From Paenibacillus ehimensis NBRC 15659 (GTDB lineage Bacteria; Bacillota; Bacilli; Paenibacillales; NBRC-103111): a stretch of 64,000 nt of DNA. The stretch's first letter is position 1. Each line of letters opens with the position of its first letter. The position numbers were made by a program, and so were the translations under genes. Below, piece after piece: positions 1 through 9,133 of this stretch. The notes below the pieces were generated by a model. That model had not been told where the DNA came from, made no database searches, and saw nothing but the letters and a program-made list of their open reading frames with translations. The stretch lies in NCBI RefSeq assembly GCF_004000785.1, contig NZ_BILX01000008.1, positions 62,001 through 126,000 on the forward strand, read 5' to 3'.

Positions 1-767
1 CTCTCTCTATAAGAAATCCCGCCCTCCACAGGCGTTCCAACACCAGGCGCTTCCCGTGGATCCATCCCGTCCAAATCCAGACTGAGGTGAAATCCGTCCG
101 TGCCTGCCGAAACCCGCTCTAACGCCTCATCCATGACCGTTTTCATGCCATATTTGTCGATGTCATGCATCGTAAATACGCGAATGCCTTGCTCCTTCAA
201 GAACAGCCTTTCGCCTGGATCGATCGATCTCGCCCCGATAATAACAACGTTGCGCGGATCTAATTTCTTATGGGCCCCACCAATGGAAGTAAGACTTGGA
301 TGGCCGTGACCTAACAATACAGCCAGCGACATTCCATGAATGTTGCCCGAAGTGGTGGTAAATTCCGTATTCACATCAGAATGCGCGTCGAACCAAATGA
401 CACCAAGCTTATTCACATGCTGCAGGACACCTTTAATTGTACCGATAGCAATACTGTGATCTCCGCCGATAACGAGAGGAAGCCGTCCTTTTCCCATCTC
501 TTGGGCCACCACTTCGGCCAATTTCGTGTTAACGCGAGCGATTTCCGCCAAATACTTTAATTTTTCATCGGAATCACACCTATTCTGCAAGCGGTTAACC
601 TCGATATCGCCCCAATCCCTGACGCGGAAACCCAACGCTTCCAGCCTTGCTTGAATATTTAAACTTCGAATCGCAGTCGGCCCCATGTCTACACCAGAAC
701 GATTGGCACCAAGTTGAAGCGGCACTCCGATAAGTGAAATATCGTTGCTGTTTTTTGTAGCAATCAT
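1..767 (-). CDS. rocF: Arginase (3' part beyond the window)
   Basis: Hydrolyses L-arginine to ornithine and urea in the cytoplasm, the first step of arginine catabolism. About 255 residues are visible; the gene runs off the left edge, so the C-terminus is missing because of the window, not because of damage. Ureohydrolase motifs are clear: GGDHSIAIG, then DAHSDVN and SLDLDGMDP, which supply the His and Asp ligands of the binuclear manganese site. The early segment LIGVPLQLGANRSGVDMGP is also typical of bacilli arginases. The start is the ATG at 767, preceded by GAGGGG. No amino-acid permease or ornithine aminotransferase gene is visible next to it; a MFS gene is divergent. Confidence 0.93.
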   Translation of the reverse strand, partial: MIATKNSNDISLIGVPLQLGANRSGVDMGPTAIRSLNIQARLEALGFRVRDWGDIEVNRLQNRCDSDEKLKYLAEIARVNTKLAEVVAQEMGKGRLPLVIGGDHSIAIGTIKGVLQHVNKLGVIWFDAHSDVNTEFTTTSGNIHGMSLAVLLGHGHPSLTSIGGAHKKLDPRNVVIIGARSIDPGERLFLKEQGIRVFTMHDIDKYGMKTVMDEALERVSAGTDGFHLSLDLDGMDPREAPGVGTPVEGGISYRE

Positions 768-1070
768 AGAGAACCCCTCGGTTTCATATAGTTTTTTTCC
801 ACAATATGATGTTTTCAGAAAAAATAGCGCTTTCTTTTTAGGTCATCCTGCTGCTCGATGATATCTCGAATGTATCATAGCTTCAGCAGATTCAGAAATT
901 GAAATCGTTTATTGTTACTATTTAAATTATTTATGGTCAACGATTTTGGGGTATGGATAAGCAGGACGTTTGTGGAGATTGAGAATACGCGGCCAAAAGT
1001 CACCGGAAGTTAAATCTTCTGGTGTTTTTATGTTATAATTTACATATTAATACACAATAGGGTTAATTTG
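768..1070. other. Intergenic region between divergent arginase and MFS genes
   Basis: AT-rich spacer with no convincing coding frame. It should contain the arginase promoter (leftward) and the promoter for the 49-codon ORF and MFS gene (rightward). A TATAAT-like box lies at about 1033-1039. Around 821-838 there is an AGAAAGCGCTATTTT-like stretch (leftward reading) that resembles a catabolite-responsive element but mismatches the consensus at both ends, so it is only a weak candidate. Confidence 0.4.
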
Positions 1071-1220
1071 ATGCGCATCCATGGCACAATCCAAGCTCTA
1101 AGGGATAGGTTGAATGAAAATGACAGGGGGGATAGTTATCCGACGACTTCCAGCTTTGAAACATGGCTTGATCGTTTTATTGTAGCTCAAGGAGAAAAAT
1201 TTTGGAAATGGGTTGAATAA
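1071..1220 (+). CDS. 49-residue ORF directly abutting the MFS gene
   Basis: ATG at 1071 to a TAA at 1220, with the MFS ATG starting at the very next base, which suggests translational coupling. A TATAAT-like box lies about 35 bases upstream. The product is hydrophilic and ends in an aromatic-rich stretch (FETWLDRFIVAQGEKFWKWVE is the last part, 21 residues counting one more before it). I do not recognise a family. Its length and C-terminal character would fit the tail of a small regulator such as an ArsR-type protein whose front was lost, but there is no helix-turn-helix here to show it. It may be a leader peptide or a remnant. Confidence 0.4.
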   Translation: MRIHGTIQALRDRLNENDRGDSYPTTSSFETWLDRFIVAQGEKFWKWVE

Positions 1221-2453
1221 ATGATCAAAAGGAACTTTTATCTGTTGTGGGGTAGTCAAGTCATTTCTAACATTGCTGATATCGTTTATTTGATGGCAGT
1301 CATTTCTTTTGTGTTCGGGACTACCCATTCTCTGCTGACCACGGTCATTGTTCCATTGATTCGGTTCGGGTCGCAGACCATAAGCGGGCTAATATTTCCA
1401 GTTGTGGTTTCACGATTTAAACTAGCAAAGATTTTGATATTTGCTCAATTTTCCCAATTTGCGATATTTTCATGTTTCATGTTTTTTTATTTATTGAGCC
1501 AATCAATCCCTTTAGCTCTAATGTTTTCGCTGATTTTTTTTATTTCCTTTTTTGACGGCTGGGTGAAGCCCTGTAGAAATTCTTTAATGCCTCGGATTGT
1601 ATCCAAAGAGGAGCTGGTAAGGGCAAATGGGCTAGTATCAACGAGCGACCAAATCATCAAATGTTCAAGTTGGGCTTTTAGCGGCGTTTTGGTGATTATG
1701 CTTGGAACATTTAATTCCATGATTATCGTTTTAGCTTCATTGTTTATAGCAACAATACTTGCTTCTCTGATCAAAGATAAAAGCGAACAAGACAATAAAT
1801 CATATGATTCAAAATGGAAACAGGCTGCCGAAGGATGGAAGACATCATTTCGAGATAAGCGAATCAGAACTGTCTTTATAGTTGATGCCATAGACACAAT
1901 TGGCGGAACGGCTTGGCTTGGTGCCTTTGTGCTTGCGTTTTGCGTTCAGGTTCTTCATAAAGATGAGAGCTGGTGGGGATTAGCAAATGGATCTTTCTTT
2001 GCAGGGTCCATTATAGGCGGGTTGCTTGTGGTCTCCGTGTCGAATTACTTTAACAATAAGAAATTCCCCTTTATGTTATGGGGTTTGGCGATTTATGCGG
2101 TCATAGCAGGAGCATTCGCATTTAATGGAAACCCTTTTGTGGCCATAGCTCTGATGTTTATAATGGGTCCCCCCCTGCAAGTAACGGCAGTAATTAGAAG
2201 AACTTTGATACAAGAAAATGCTGAAAAGGATAAGCTGCCGAAGGTTATGGCTTGTCTTGAGGTAATAAACAATGTGGTTTTCAGTGCTTCCTTGCTTTCT
2301 CTTGGATGGGTAGCCGACACTTTCGGTATTCAGACTATATATGCCATAGCTTCTCTGGTGACTTTAGGTTCTGTTGTGATTGGGATAACCTCCAGATCAA
2401 ATTTCGCAGAACAAAAAACCAAAACTCTTCAAAGCGAAGCTGTCCGGTATTAG
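1221..2453 (+). CDS. MFS transporter, probable exporter
   Basis: A 410-residue, very hydrophobic protein with the 12 membrane segments and central cytoplasmic loop (around residues 190-215, rich in charged residues) of the major facilitator superfamily. The N-terminus begins directly with the first membrane helix, as in MFS_3-type bacterial drug or metabolite exporters. A helix with the segment FFDGWVKPCRNSLMPRIV corresponds to the conserved region after TM4 in this group. Substrate cannot be deduced. It is probably cotranscribed with the 49-codon ORF in front. AT-rich codon use matches the germination operon next door rather than the right half of the window. Confidence 0.85.
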   Translation: MIKRNFYLLWGSQVISNIADIVYLMAVISFVFGTTHSLLTTVIVPLIRFGSQTISGLIFPVVVSRFKLAKILIFAQFSQFAIFSCFMFFYLLSQSIPLALMFSLIFFISFFDGWVKPCRNSLMPRIVSKEELVRANGLVSTSDQIIKCSSWAFSGVLVIMLGTFNSMIIVLASLFIATILASLIKDKSEQDNKSYDSKWKQAAEGWKTSFRDKRIRTVFIVDAIDTIGGTAWLGAFVLAFCVQVLHKDESWWGLANGSFFAGSIIGGLLVVSVSNYFNNKKFPFMLWGLAIYAVIAGAFAFNGNPFVAIALMFIMGPPLQVTAVIRRTLIQENAEKDKLPKVMACLEVINNVVFSASLLSLGWVADTFGIQTIYAIASLVTLGSVVIGITSRSNFAEQKTKTLQSEAVRY

Positions 2454-2662
2454 CAAACAAAATACATAATACATAACATCGACAAAGGCCCCCCACCAGC
2501 GTGGCTGAGGGGGCAGCTTCGCCTTTTGGTTATCGCTCCGCAGCTTCTCGTCCGCGTCTCCGGCCTTGCGCCAGAAAAACTCGCCTGTAAGTTGCATAAC
2601 CTGTCGTGGACTGTGGGCATTGTATGATTAGCTCCAAATTTTTCTTTACACAGGTGAAAGAT

Positions 2663-2836
2663 ATGACAAAGAACATGTTAAGTATCCTCATCGGTTCATC
2701 TATGCTCATATCATGCTGTACCATTGCTTACGCAGCTCAAAAGCTCCTGTTCAACAGCTTCCGCAATAAAATTCACAATACCATGGATGTTCGCATGGAG
2801 GTGGAACAAGAAAAGGATGGCGGGGATCGCTTATGA
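2663..2836 (+). CDS. Possible small membrane protein, unknown
   Basis: A 57-codon ORF starting at ATG 2663 behind AGGTGA, with one hydrophobic segment near the N-terminus (SILIGSSMLISCCTIAYAA) followed by a charged tail. Its last bases overlap the 3' end of the convergent gerB gene. The single-helix-plus-charged-tail layout is common for sporulation or envelope micropeptides. I do not recognise it, and an in-frame extension to 2606 has no good start signal. The stretch 2454-2660 before it holds a GC-rich imperfect hairpin (about 2489-2515) and otherwise nothing convincing. Confidence 0.4.
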   Translation: MTKNMLSILIGSSMLISCCTIAYAAQKLLFNSFRNKIHNTMDVRMEVEQEKDGGDRL

Positions 2837-3937
2837 AGCTTTTCCTCGCTTTTTTAATAGAAGCGCCATGAGTAATAAAAAGAGGATGAGGCCGGTTTCA
2901 ATCGCGAAGGCAATCAAGGGATAGGAAAAATGTATAAACTGGGTGTTTTCGGCATTGCCCCCAAAAGATGTGAGAGCAAGAGTGGATGACAGAAATACGC
3001 CCGGTATCACAAACGGCTTATAGGATTGTAAAGAAAAAATTTGCGAAATCCCTAAGCTGAAAGCCCAGATCATCATCGAGGAAGCCATAATACCCGCCCC
3101 TACGGCAATCATCATCCATACGATTTCCATTCGCTCAATAAACCCGCCGACAAAGATCATTCTCGTCAAGTTCAAACTGGGACTAATCATGTTTTTGGCA
3201 ATGTTATCCCCGAATACGCCTACTGCTAATGTGACAGTAGCTCCGACAACAAAAGCCCCCATGCTGACAGCTATAAATTTGGAAAGGAAGCCGTTTTCAA
3301 TCCGATTATTTAAAGGAATGAACATCCCCATTATAATGCAAATGCCATAAAAAGTTAAAATGAATGGGCTGCCGATCAAGAATGGATAAAAACCTTGATC
3401 CAATTGAGGCTGCAGTCGTTGTATATCTGCAGACGGGATGATTAAGCCCACTAGAACAAGGATACTGAAAAAATAAATCGGTCCCAGAACCTCGGAGACC
3501 CGACCGATGACCTCAATGCCTTTGCGAGCGCTATAGCCAATGATCAAGGCCCCGGAGATCAATATAACAGCAAACGGAGTAGTTGGCAGGAACGCAAAAT
3601 TGATTAATTGCGAAAGCCCGCGTTGAAGAAGGGAACATACCATAAGGAAAAACAGCGGAAACAGCATTCCGAAGAAGCCCCCTATGTATTTCCCCAGGAT
3701 GGTCAAGCTGTATTGAACGAAATTTTCACCGGGAAACCTCACGCCTAAATAGGCATATACAATAGCCAGAAGGACGTCGAGGAGCCATCCGCCAATCGTG
3801 CTTAACCATGCGTCCCTGCCGGCCGTCAAGATGAGCAGTCCTGGCACTTGAAGAGCAGTGAAGGATGTAATGATGATAAACAACATTAAGATAAATTGTC
3901 TCGTACTAATAATTCCTTTTTCTAACATAATCAACAC
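2831..3937 (-). CDS. GerAB/GerKB-type spore germination permease subunit
   Basis: 368 residues with about ten membrane helices, belonging to the spore-germination permease branch (GerB) of the APC superfamily. In the inner spore membrane this subunit binds the germinant, working with the A and C subunits of the same receptor. The start at 3937 reads into the first helix after a short polar N-terminus (EKGIISTRQF), as in GerB proteins. It is the last gene of the operon and lies 7 bases after the small membrane gene. Which germinant it senses cannot be told from sequence. Confidence 0.93.
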   Translation of the reverse strand: MLIMLEKGIISTRQFILMLFIIITSFTALQVPGLLILTAGRDAWLSTIGGWLLDVLLAIVYAYLGVRFPGENFVQYSLTILGKYIGGFFGMLFPLFFLMVCSLLQRGLSQLINFAFLPTTPFAVILISGALIIGYSARKGIEVIGRVSEVLGPIYFFSILVLVGLIIPSADIQRLQPQLDQGFYPFLIGSPFILTFYGICIIMGMFIPLNNRIENGFLSKFIAVSMGAFVVGATVTLAVGVFGDNIAKNMISPSLNLTRMIFVGGFIERMEIVWMMIAVGAGIMASSMMIWAFSLGISQIFSLQSYKPFVIPGVFLSSTLALTSFGGNAENTQFIHFSYPLIAFAIETGLILFLLLMALLLKKRGKAS

Positions 3938-3944
3938 CTTATCC

Positions 3945-4160
3945 TTAGAAGTTTAAAATGGATTCGCCAATTGGGCGTAACCAACCATGCAAAATTTTTA
4001 ATGGACTAGGGAGGCCGTAGGCAAACAAGACGATGAGCATAAACGATAAGCCGACGATACACGAAAGGGTGATTGTTTCTTTCCACATCTTCTGTTTCAT
4101 CAGAGAAACTCCTTCGATGAGAAACAAGGCAGCGCAAGCGGCAAAGGATGCCAGAACCAT
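3945..4160 (-). CDS. Small two-helix protein of the germination operon (D-type subunit)
   Basis: 71 residues forming two predicted transmembrane helices, with a short loop of KQKMWKET between them, placed between the gerC- and gerB-type genes with short spacers (18 and 7 bases). Small 2-TM 'D' proteins encoded inside ger receptor operons are known in several Bacillus and related species, where they modulate the receptor. The assignment rests on size, topology and operon position rather than on a sequence motif. Confidence 0.75.
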   Translation of the reverse strand: MVLASFAACAALFLIEGVSLMKQKMWKETITLSCIVGLSFMLIVLFAYGLPSPLKILHGWLRPIGESILNF

Positions 4161-4178
4161 GATTCGTTCCTTCTTTCT

Positions 4179-5384
4179 TTATTGTGTTGGATTTCTAATT
4201 AAACCATTGGATTGAATTTTAATATGGAATGCGATCTCGTATTGGACGTTAGGGAAAATATCATTCCAGCCCTTTTTTAGACGATGCCACTCTTCCGGAT
4301 GCTGATTATGCAGATGCTCGGAAAATCCGAGAAAATCAGCATTGAATTCTTTTGTAGCTTTCGTAATTACCTTGTTTACCCTATGCAATAATATTTCTTC
4401 GGTTTGCCGTTCCAGTTTTTCCATGACCTTAGGATCAGAGACATCAATGGTTAAATTCCCCACACCACGTAAATCAGCCTGGCCTTCACATTGTATTTTC
4501 ATAAAAATTTGTCCGTCTTTTACCGATGAAGTAACTTTGCTTTTTCCCTCCTTAATATAAATGGAAGTTTGCTTCTGATTCCCGCCCTCTCCAAGGAGGA
4601 TGACTAACCCGCCTTTTAATTGATTTCGTAACCATAATAGGCCCCTTGACTCGTTTTTATCAATCGTCCCGATTAAACGGTTGTCTTTGTAAATCGCCGT
4701 TTCTTCGATTTGGATCTTTTTAGGAATTTCAACTTCAGATCCGGTTATTTTCATACCTGCTCGGGATAATTTTTCATTTATCCTTTTTTCTTCGTCAACG
4801 ATCTTGATGTAAGGAGACGTGCTGACTCCCGCGTCACTTCTTAGGCGATAAATGAAATCATAGAGCTGCGTGGTGACGGTGAATGCGTTTTCCCTAAGAA
4901 ACCCCATCATATCGTCAAGTCCGCTTGCCGGTAAATTTTCCGTAGCCATTTGGGTTTGGAGCAACTCTTTGGCCGATTTGTCCGCTGTGAAGATCCACAT
5001 ATTTTCCCGAAACTGTCTCTCCCGTTCCAGGTAATCCATAACCTCCGAAAAATCGGATTTGGCAAAATCCCGCCCCATGATTATCAATTTGTTGTGTGAA
5101 TAGATCATTCTTTTGGAGTACGACTTGGAAAAATTAATAATGGCATCAGAGAAAGTCCTCCCCTGACTGGTCAACACCGTAAATGAAGTTCCCTCCCCGC
5201 TGCCCGAGGATTTCCCGTAAGCCGGATTCACAACCTGTGCCGAGAGAAGGATCATATGCTCTTCAGGAATTTTATCGATACCCAGTCCAACGACAATGGC
5301 GATGTCATCCACATCTGTTCTGTCCCAGCAGCCGGTAAACAGAAGAGAAAGGACAATAGGAAGTACTTTCCACCTTTTCATCAT
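4179..5384 (-). CDS. Ger(x)C family lipoprotein subunit of germination receptor
   Basis: 401 residues. The N-terminus is a lipoprotein signal ending LLFTGC with lipidated Cys19, followed by WDRTDVDDIA, the signature beginning of Ger(x)C proteins. The mature part matches the three-domain C subunit that sits on the outer face of the inner spore membrane. Start at the first of two tandem ATGs (5384) behind AAAGGA. It follows gerA by 13 bases and precedes the small 2-TM gene, so the operon order is A-C-D-B. Confidence 0.95.
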   Translation of the reverse strand: MMKRWKVLPIVLSLLFTGCWDRTDVDDIAIVVGLGIDKIPEEHMILLSAQVVNPAYGKSSGSGEGTSFTVLTSQGRTFSDAIINFSKSYSKRMIYSHNKLIIMGRDFAKSDFSEVMDYLERERQFRENMWIFTADKSAKELLQTQMATENLPASGLDDMMGFLRENAFTVTTQLYDFIYRLRSDAGVSTSPYIKIVDEEKRINEKLSRAGMKITGSEVEIPKKIQIEETAIYKDNRLIGTIDKNESRGLLWLRNQLKGGLVILLGEGGNQKQTSIYIKEGKSKVTSSVKDGQIFMKIQCEGQADLRGVGNLTIDVSDPKVMEKLERQTEEILLHRVNKVITKATKEFNADFLGFSEHLHNQHPEEWHRLKKGWNDIFPNVQYEIAFHIKIQSNGLIRNPTQ

Positions 5385-5397
5385 GATCGATTATCCT

Positions 5398-6972
5398 TTA
5401 TTGATTTTGTTTAGGGGGACGCGGTTTTAAAAAGAATTTCTGTCTTCTCCGATTGTTCATTCCAAACAAGCTTGGTCTCGTTGTCATATTCCACCAAGGC
5501 GCTCTCATTATGACGTCCTTCATATCCTGAATTTTGAATGGGGCAACAGGTGTCAGGTAGGGTACGCCAAAAGAGCGAAGGGAAGTAACATGAATCATCA
5601 AGCCCAGTAATCCTAACAAAATTCCGTAAAAACCAAGGACGGCACCTAACAGGAGAAAACCGAATCGCAGCAAGCGTATAGCAAATCCCAAACTATACGC
5701 GGGTATAGAAAAAGAAGCAATGGCGGTTAAAGCCACGACGATGACCATAGCCGGAGAAACAATTCCCGCTTCAACAGCAGCTTGACCGATCACCAAAGCC
5801 CCCACAATACTAATGGCCTGACCAACTGTACGCGGCAAGCGAACGCCGGCTTCTCTCAGAGCTTCAAAGGTGACTTCCATGATAAAGGCTTCCACAACAG
5901 TAGGAAACGGAACCCCCTGATGCGCCGACGTAAAGCTTATCAACAAAGGAGTTGGCATCATCTCATGATGAAAGGTGGTAACAGCAACAAATGTCGAAGG
6001 AAGCAATAAAGCGATGATAAAGAATAAGTAGCGAATGAAACGTACTGCGGTAGTAAACGGATATCGTTGGTAATAGTCTTCGCTTGACTGTAAAAATTGA
6101 ATCATTAAGGCAGGCGCCATTAACGTAAACGGGGTGCCATCTACCAATATGGCTACACGGCCTTCCAGGATTCCAGCGGCTACTTTATCAGGCCGTTCCG
6201 TACTCTCCACTTGCGGAAACAGGGAGTAGGGGTTGTCCTCAATGAGTTCCTCAATATACGAGCTATCAAGAACAGAGTCGACATCGATCCGATTTAACCT
6301 GTCTCTTACTTCCTGTATCAATTTTTCATCGACGACCCCGTAAATATAGGCAAGGGTAACCTTCGTTTTTGTAATTCTTCCAATGATCAGCTTCTCCATG
6401 ATTAAATCCGAAGTTTTCACCCGTCGTCGGATCAAAGCGATATTGTCATTCAGATTTTCGGTAAAAGATTCACGGGGACCGCGTACGACGGACTCGGTCT
6501 CAGGTTCCGTTACGTCCCTGGATGGAAAACCCTGCGTACCAATTCCTAACGCCTTGGGGACTCCTTCCATCAACAGGACGGTATTGCCTTCCAGCAGAGC
6601 GTCAATAAGCTCAGCTAATGTGGATAGCTCGTTGGTTTCCCCTGTTCGGATGAAATATTTCGCTGTCACGGTCATGGAAGGTTCATCCACATAGATCCGG
6701 TGCAGCCTCATCAACGGATCCAGGATATACTCGTTTACGGTCTTTTCATCAGTCATGCCTTGGATATAAACAATATAAGAACGAATCTGCTGTTCTCCAA
6801 CGAGAAACTCTCGAAAAACGATATCGGAGGAGTGATGAAAAACAGCTTCCAGGTTCGTGATGTTATGATGCAAAGAAGAGGTTACTTCAACATCAGCGTA
6901 CTTTGAAGGTTCATTACAACCGTTTTGCTTGGGTCTCTTATGTAAAGGGATTCTCGTCATATTGTTTCGCAT
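5398..6972 (-). CDS. GerA-type spore germination receptor A subunit
   Basis: 524 residues: a large N-terminal cytosolic domain (about 1-300) followed by a hydrophobic region with roughly five to six helices and a basic cytoplasmic tail rich in Arg/Lys. The segment EGRVAILVDGTPFTLMAP just before the first helices, and the following PFTTAVRFIRY, are hallmarks of the GerA/SpoVAF family. The start at 6972 has GGGG eight bases upstream. A sigma-G-like promoter lies at 7012-7040, fitting expression in the forespore. It is the first gene of a four-gene receptor operon. Confidence 0.95.
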   Translation of the reverse strand: MRNNMTRIPLHKRPKQNGCNEPSKYADVEVTSSLHHNITNLEAVFHHSSDIVFREFLVGEQQIRSYIVYIQGMTDEKTVNEYILDPLMRLHRIYVDEPSMTVTAKYFIRTGETNELSTLAELIDALLEGNTVLLMEGVPKALGIGTQGFPSRDVTEPETESVVRGPRESFTENLNDNIALIRRRVKTSDLIMEKLIIGRITKTKVTLAYIYGVVDEKLIQEVRDRLNRIDVDSVLDSSYIEELIEDNPYSLFPQVESTERPDKVAAGILEGRVAILVDGTPFTLMAPALMIQFLQSSEDYYQRYPFTTAVRFIRYLFFIIALLLPSTFVAVTTFHHEMMPTPLLISFTSAHQGVPFPTVVEAFIMEVTFEALREAGVRLPRTVGQAISIVGALVIGQAAVEAGIVSPAMVIVVALTAIASFSIPAYSLGFAIRLLRFGFLLLGAVLGFYGILLGLLGLMIHVTSLRSFGVPYLTPVAPFKIQDMKDVIMRAPWWNMTTRPSLFGMNNRRRQKFFLKPRPPKQNQ

Positions 6973-7011
6973 CCATACTTCCCCTGGGGTGTTAGATCAA
7001 GTCTTGCACCA

Positions 7012-7040
7012 TATAATGTTCATTTTGATTCATTTTATAC
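7012..7040 (-). promoter_or_regulatory. Sigma-G-like promoter of the germination operon
   Basis: Reading leftward, GTATA (7040-7036) and CATTATA (7018-7012) are separated by 17 bases, which fits the forespore sigma-G pattern (-35 GNATR, -10 CATNNTA). It sits about 40 bases upstream of the gerA-type ATG. Germination receptor operons are known members of the sigma-G regulon. Confidence 0.65.
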
Positions 7041-7087
7041 ATCATAAAAACGTAAAGCGAAGGCGTTTGGCCAAGAACGCAGGCTGG

Positions 7088-8068
7088 ATGAGGGATATTA
7101 CCGGTTCAACAGCCAACGAATGTGCGGTAAAAATCGCCCAAAAATATACGGAATCGACCGACATCGTCAGCTTGTTCCTGTCCCATCATGGACAAACGCA
7201 ATTCGCCACCGGAATATCCGGCAACGCCTTCCGGCGAAAAGGCTTCCCGAATTCGACGGCCCCCAACCACCTTCACGTCCCCGCTCCATACTGTTACAGA
7301 TGCCATTATAAAGCGTCTTACCCGGGCTGCGGCTTCCAGTGCGTGGAAGCGATCGCCGATCACATCGAATACGGCAGCTCCGGCTCCGTCGCCTGCATGA
7401 TCGTGGAGCCGATTCTTGGCAACGGGGGAAATATCGTGCCTCCGCCGGGCTATTTTCAACAGCTCCGCAAGCTCTGCAACGAATACGGCATGGTCCTGAT
7501 CGCCGACGAAGTGCAGACGGGGATCGGCAGAACCGGCTATATGTTTGCCAGCGAACTGTTCGATATTCAGCCCGATATCATAACGCTCGCCAAAGGCTTG
7601 GGCGGAATCGGCGTCCCGATCGCCGCCGTCCTGATGAAATCCCGGCTTAACGTACTGAAAAAGCACGAGCATTCCTTCACTTCCGGCAGTAACCTCATCT
7701 CGCTGGCGGCTGCCCAATCTACGTTGGATGTCGTGGCTCAGCCCGAATTTCTGAATGATGTGAAGCTGAAAGGCGAAATTCTGGGAAGCTTGTTGAACGA
7801 GCTGCCCTCCAAGCATAAGTGCATCGGTGACGTGCGAGGTGTCGGTTTAATGTGGGGCATTGAAATCGTCGACCAAGACGGCGCCCCCGACGTCCACAAA
7901 GCCAATGAGATTATCGAAACCGCTTTTTCCGATCAACGCTTAATTCTTCGCGATTCACGGTACGGCTACGGCAATGTCGTTAAGGTGAGACCGGCGCTTG
8001 TCGCCACGGACGACGAGATTGCGGAGATTGTCGAACGATTGGATGCCGTTTTGCAAAAGGTCGGATAA
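7088..8068 (+). pseudogene. Class-III aminotransferase lacking its N-terminal region
   Basis: Fold-type I PLP-dependent aminotransferase of class III, but only about 326 residues from the first plausible ATG (7088), against about 430-450 for the family. What remains starts in the cofactor-phosphate-binding segment (GSTANECAVKIAQKYT). Present are VEPILGNGG, the Asp motif LIADEVQTGIGRTG and the catalytic-lysine motif LAKGLGG, plus an intact C-terminus. About 100 N-terminal residues, which form part of the active site and dimer contact, are missing. Upstream DNA changes abruptly to AT-rich sequence belonging to the germination promoter, so this looks like a rearrangement breakpoint. No RBS is evident. 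It may once have formed an operon with the dehydrogenase 24 bases downstream. Confidence 0.75.
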
Positions 8069-8092
8069 AAACTTAGAAAGCGAGGCCAGAAT

Positions 8093-9133
8093 ATGCTCTC
8101 TCTCGTCTATCGATCCGCTTGGGATGTTTCTTTGGAGGAAAGACCCGTTCCGGACCGGATAAAAGATAACCAGGTGCTGGTCCGAATTCGGGCGACGGGA
8201 ATATGCGGGACCGATTTGGGCATTATTAGCGGAAAATATCACGCCAAGCCTTCGACCATCCTTGGTCACGAATCCGCCGGCGAAGTGGTGCGCGTCGGCC
8301 CGGACGTCTCCACGCTTCGGCCCGGCGACCGGGTCGTGATCGATCCGACTTATTATTGCGGACAATGCGCGATGTGCAGAACAGGCAGACAAAATCACTG
8401 CGTTCGCAAAGGCGAAACGGAGACCGGCGTAAGCAGCGACGGCACGTTCACGGACTATTATGTCACGGAAGACCGCTTCCTGTATAAGCTTGCCGATCAT
8501 GTCAGCTATGAGGAAGCGACGATGACCGAGCCGTTAAGCTGCATGCTGACGGGCATCGATCAAATGCGGCTGCTGCCCAATTTCCGGGCGGTTATCCTCG
8601 GTGCCGGCCCGATCGGCATGCTGTACAGCTATGCTTTGGCGTCCAAAGGCGTGAGCGGGAGCATCGTCGAAATATCGGAGCACCGGCTGCAGATCGCTGC
8701 ATCGGTCGCGCCTGAGCGCTGGAACGTCTATGCTTCGATGGAGGACGCATTGACGGCCATGTCCCCTGACAATCGTCAGGTCGATATCATCGTTGACACG
8801 ACCGGAATCATGGCCACGCAGGCCATTGCCGCGTTAGCCCATGGAGGATATTTGATGCTGGTCGGTCTGCGGGATGGCGAATCGTCCTTCAATCCGAAGG
8901 AAATCGTAGACCGCAGCCTGAAAATTATCGGCTCCATCGATTCGCTTGGCACCTTCGCCACCGCTCATTACATGATTGAACGGAAGGTCGTTCCAGTGGG
9001 TAAGCTTATCACGCACCGTTTTCCTTTAACTGAATACCAAGAAGCTTTCCGTACATTAGGGTGCGATCTGCAAAAACGGGCACTGACTCCTTGTTCCACA
9101 GCGGTCAAAGTTATTCTTCATTCGGGGACATGA
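8093..9133 (+). CDS. Zinc-dependent alcohol/polyol dehydrogenase (MDR family)
   Basis: 346 residues. The N-terminal GroES-like domain has the catalytic zinc ligands in GICGTD and GHESAGEV, and the four-cysteine structural zinc site CGQCAMCRTGRQNHC. A Rossmann motif GAGPIG follows for NAD(P). This places it with threonine/sorbitol-type medium-chain dehydrogenases, oxidising a secondary alcohol; the substrate is unknown. The preceding truncated aminotransferase suggests they once acted in sequence (oxidation then transamination) on a polyol. The last 30 residues look normal, and the gene itself appears intact. Start at ATG 8093, with AAAGCGAGG upstream. Confidence 0.88.
   Translation: MLSLVYRSAWDVSLEERPVPDRIKDNQVLVRIRATGICGTDLGIISGKYHAKPSTILGHESAGEVVRVGPDVSTLRPGDRVVIDPTYYCGQCAMCRTGRQNHCVRKGETETGVSSDGTFTDYYVTEDRFLYKLADHVSYEEATMTEPLSCMLTGIDQMRLLPNFRAVILGAGPIGMLYSYALASKGVSGSIVEISEHRLQIAASVAPERWNVYASMEDALTAMSPDNRQVDIIVDTTGIMATQAIAALAHGGYLMLVGLRDGESSFNPKEIVDRSLKIIGSIDSLGTFATAHYMIERKVVPVGKLITHRFPLTEYQEAFRTLGCDLQKRALTPCSTAVKVILHSGT

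Noticed and set aside
821-838. Catabolite-responsive element in front of arginase
   Set aside because: The match to TGWAANCGNTNWCA is broken at both ends; kept only as a remark.
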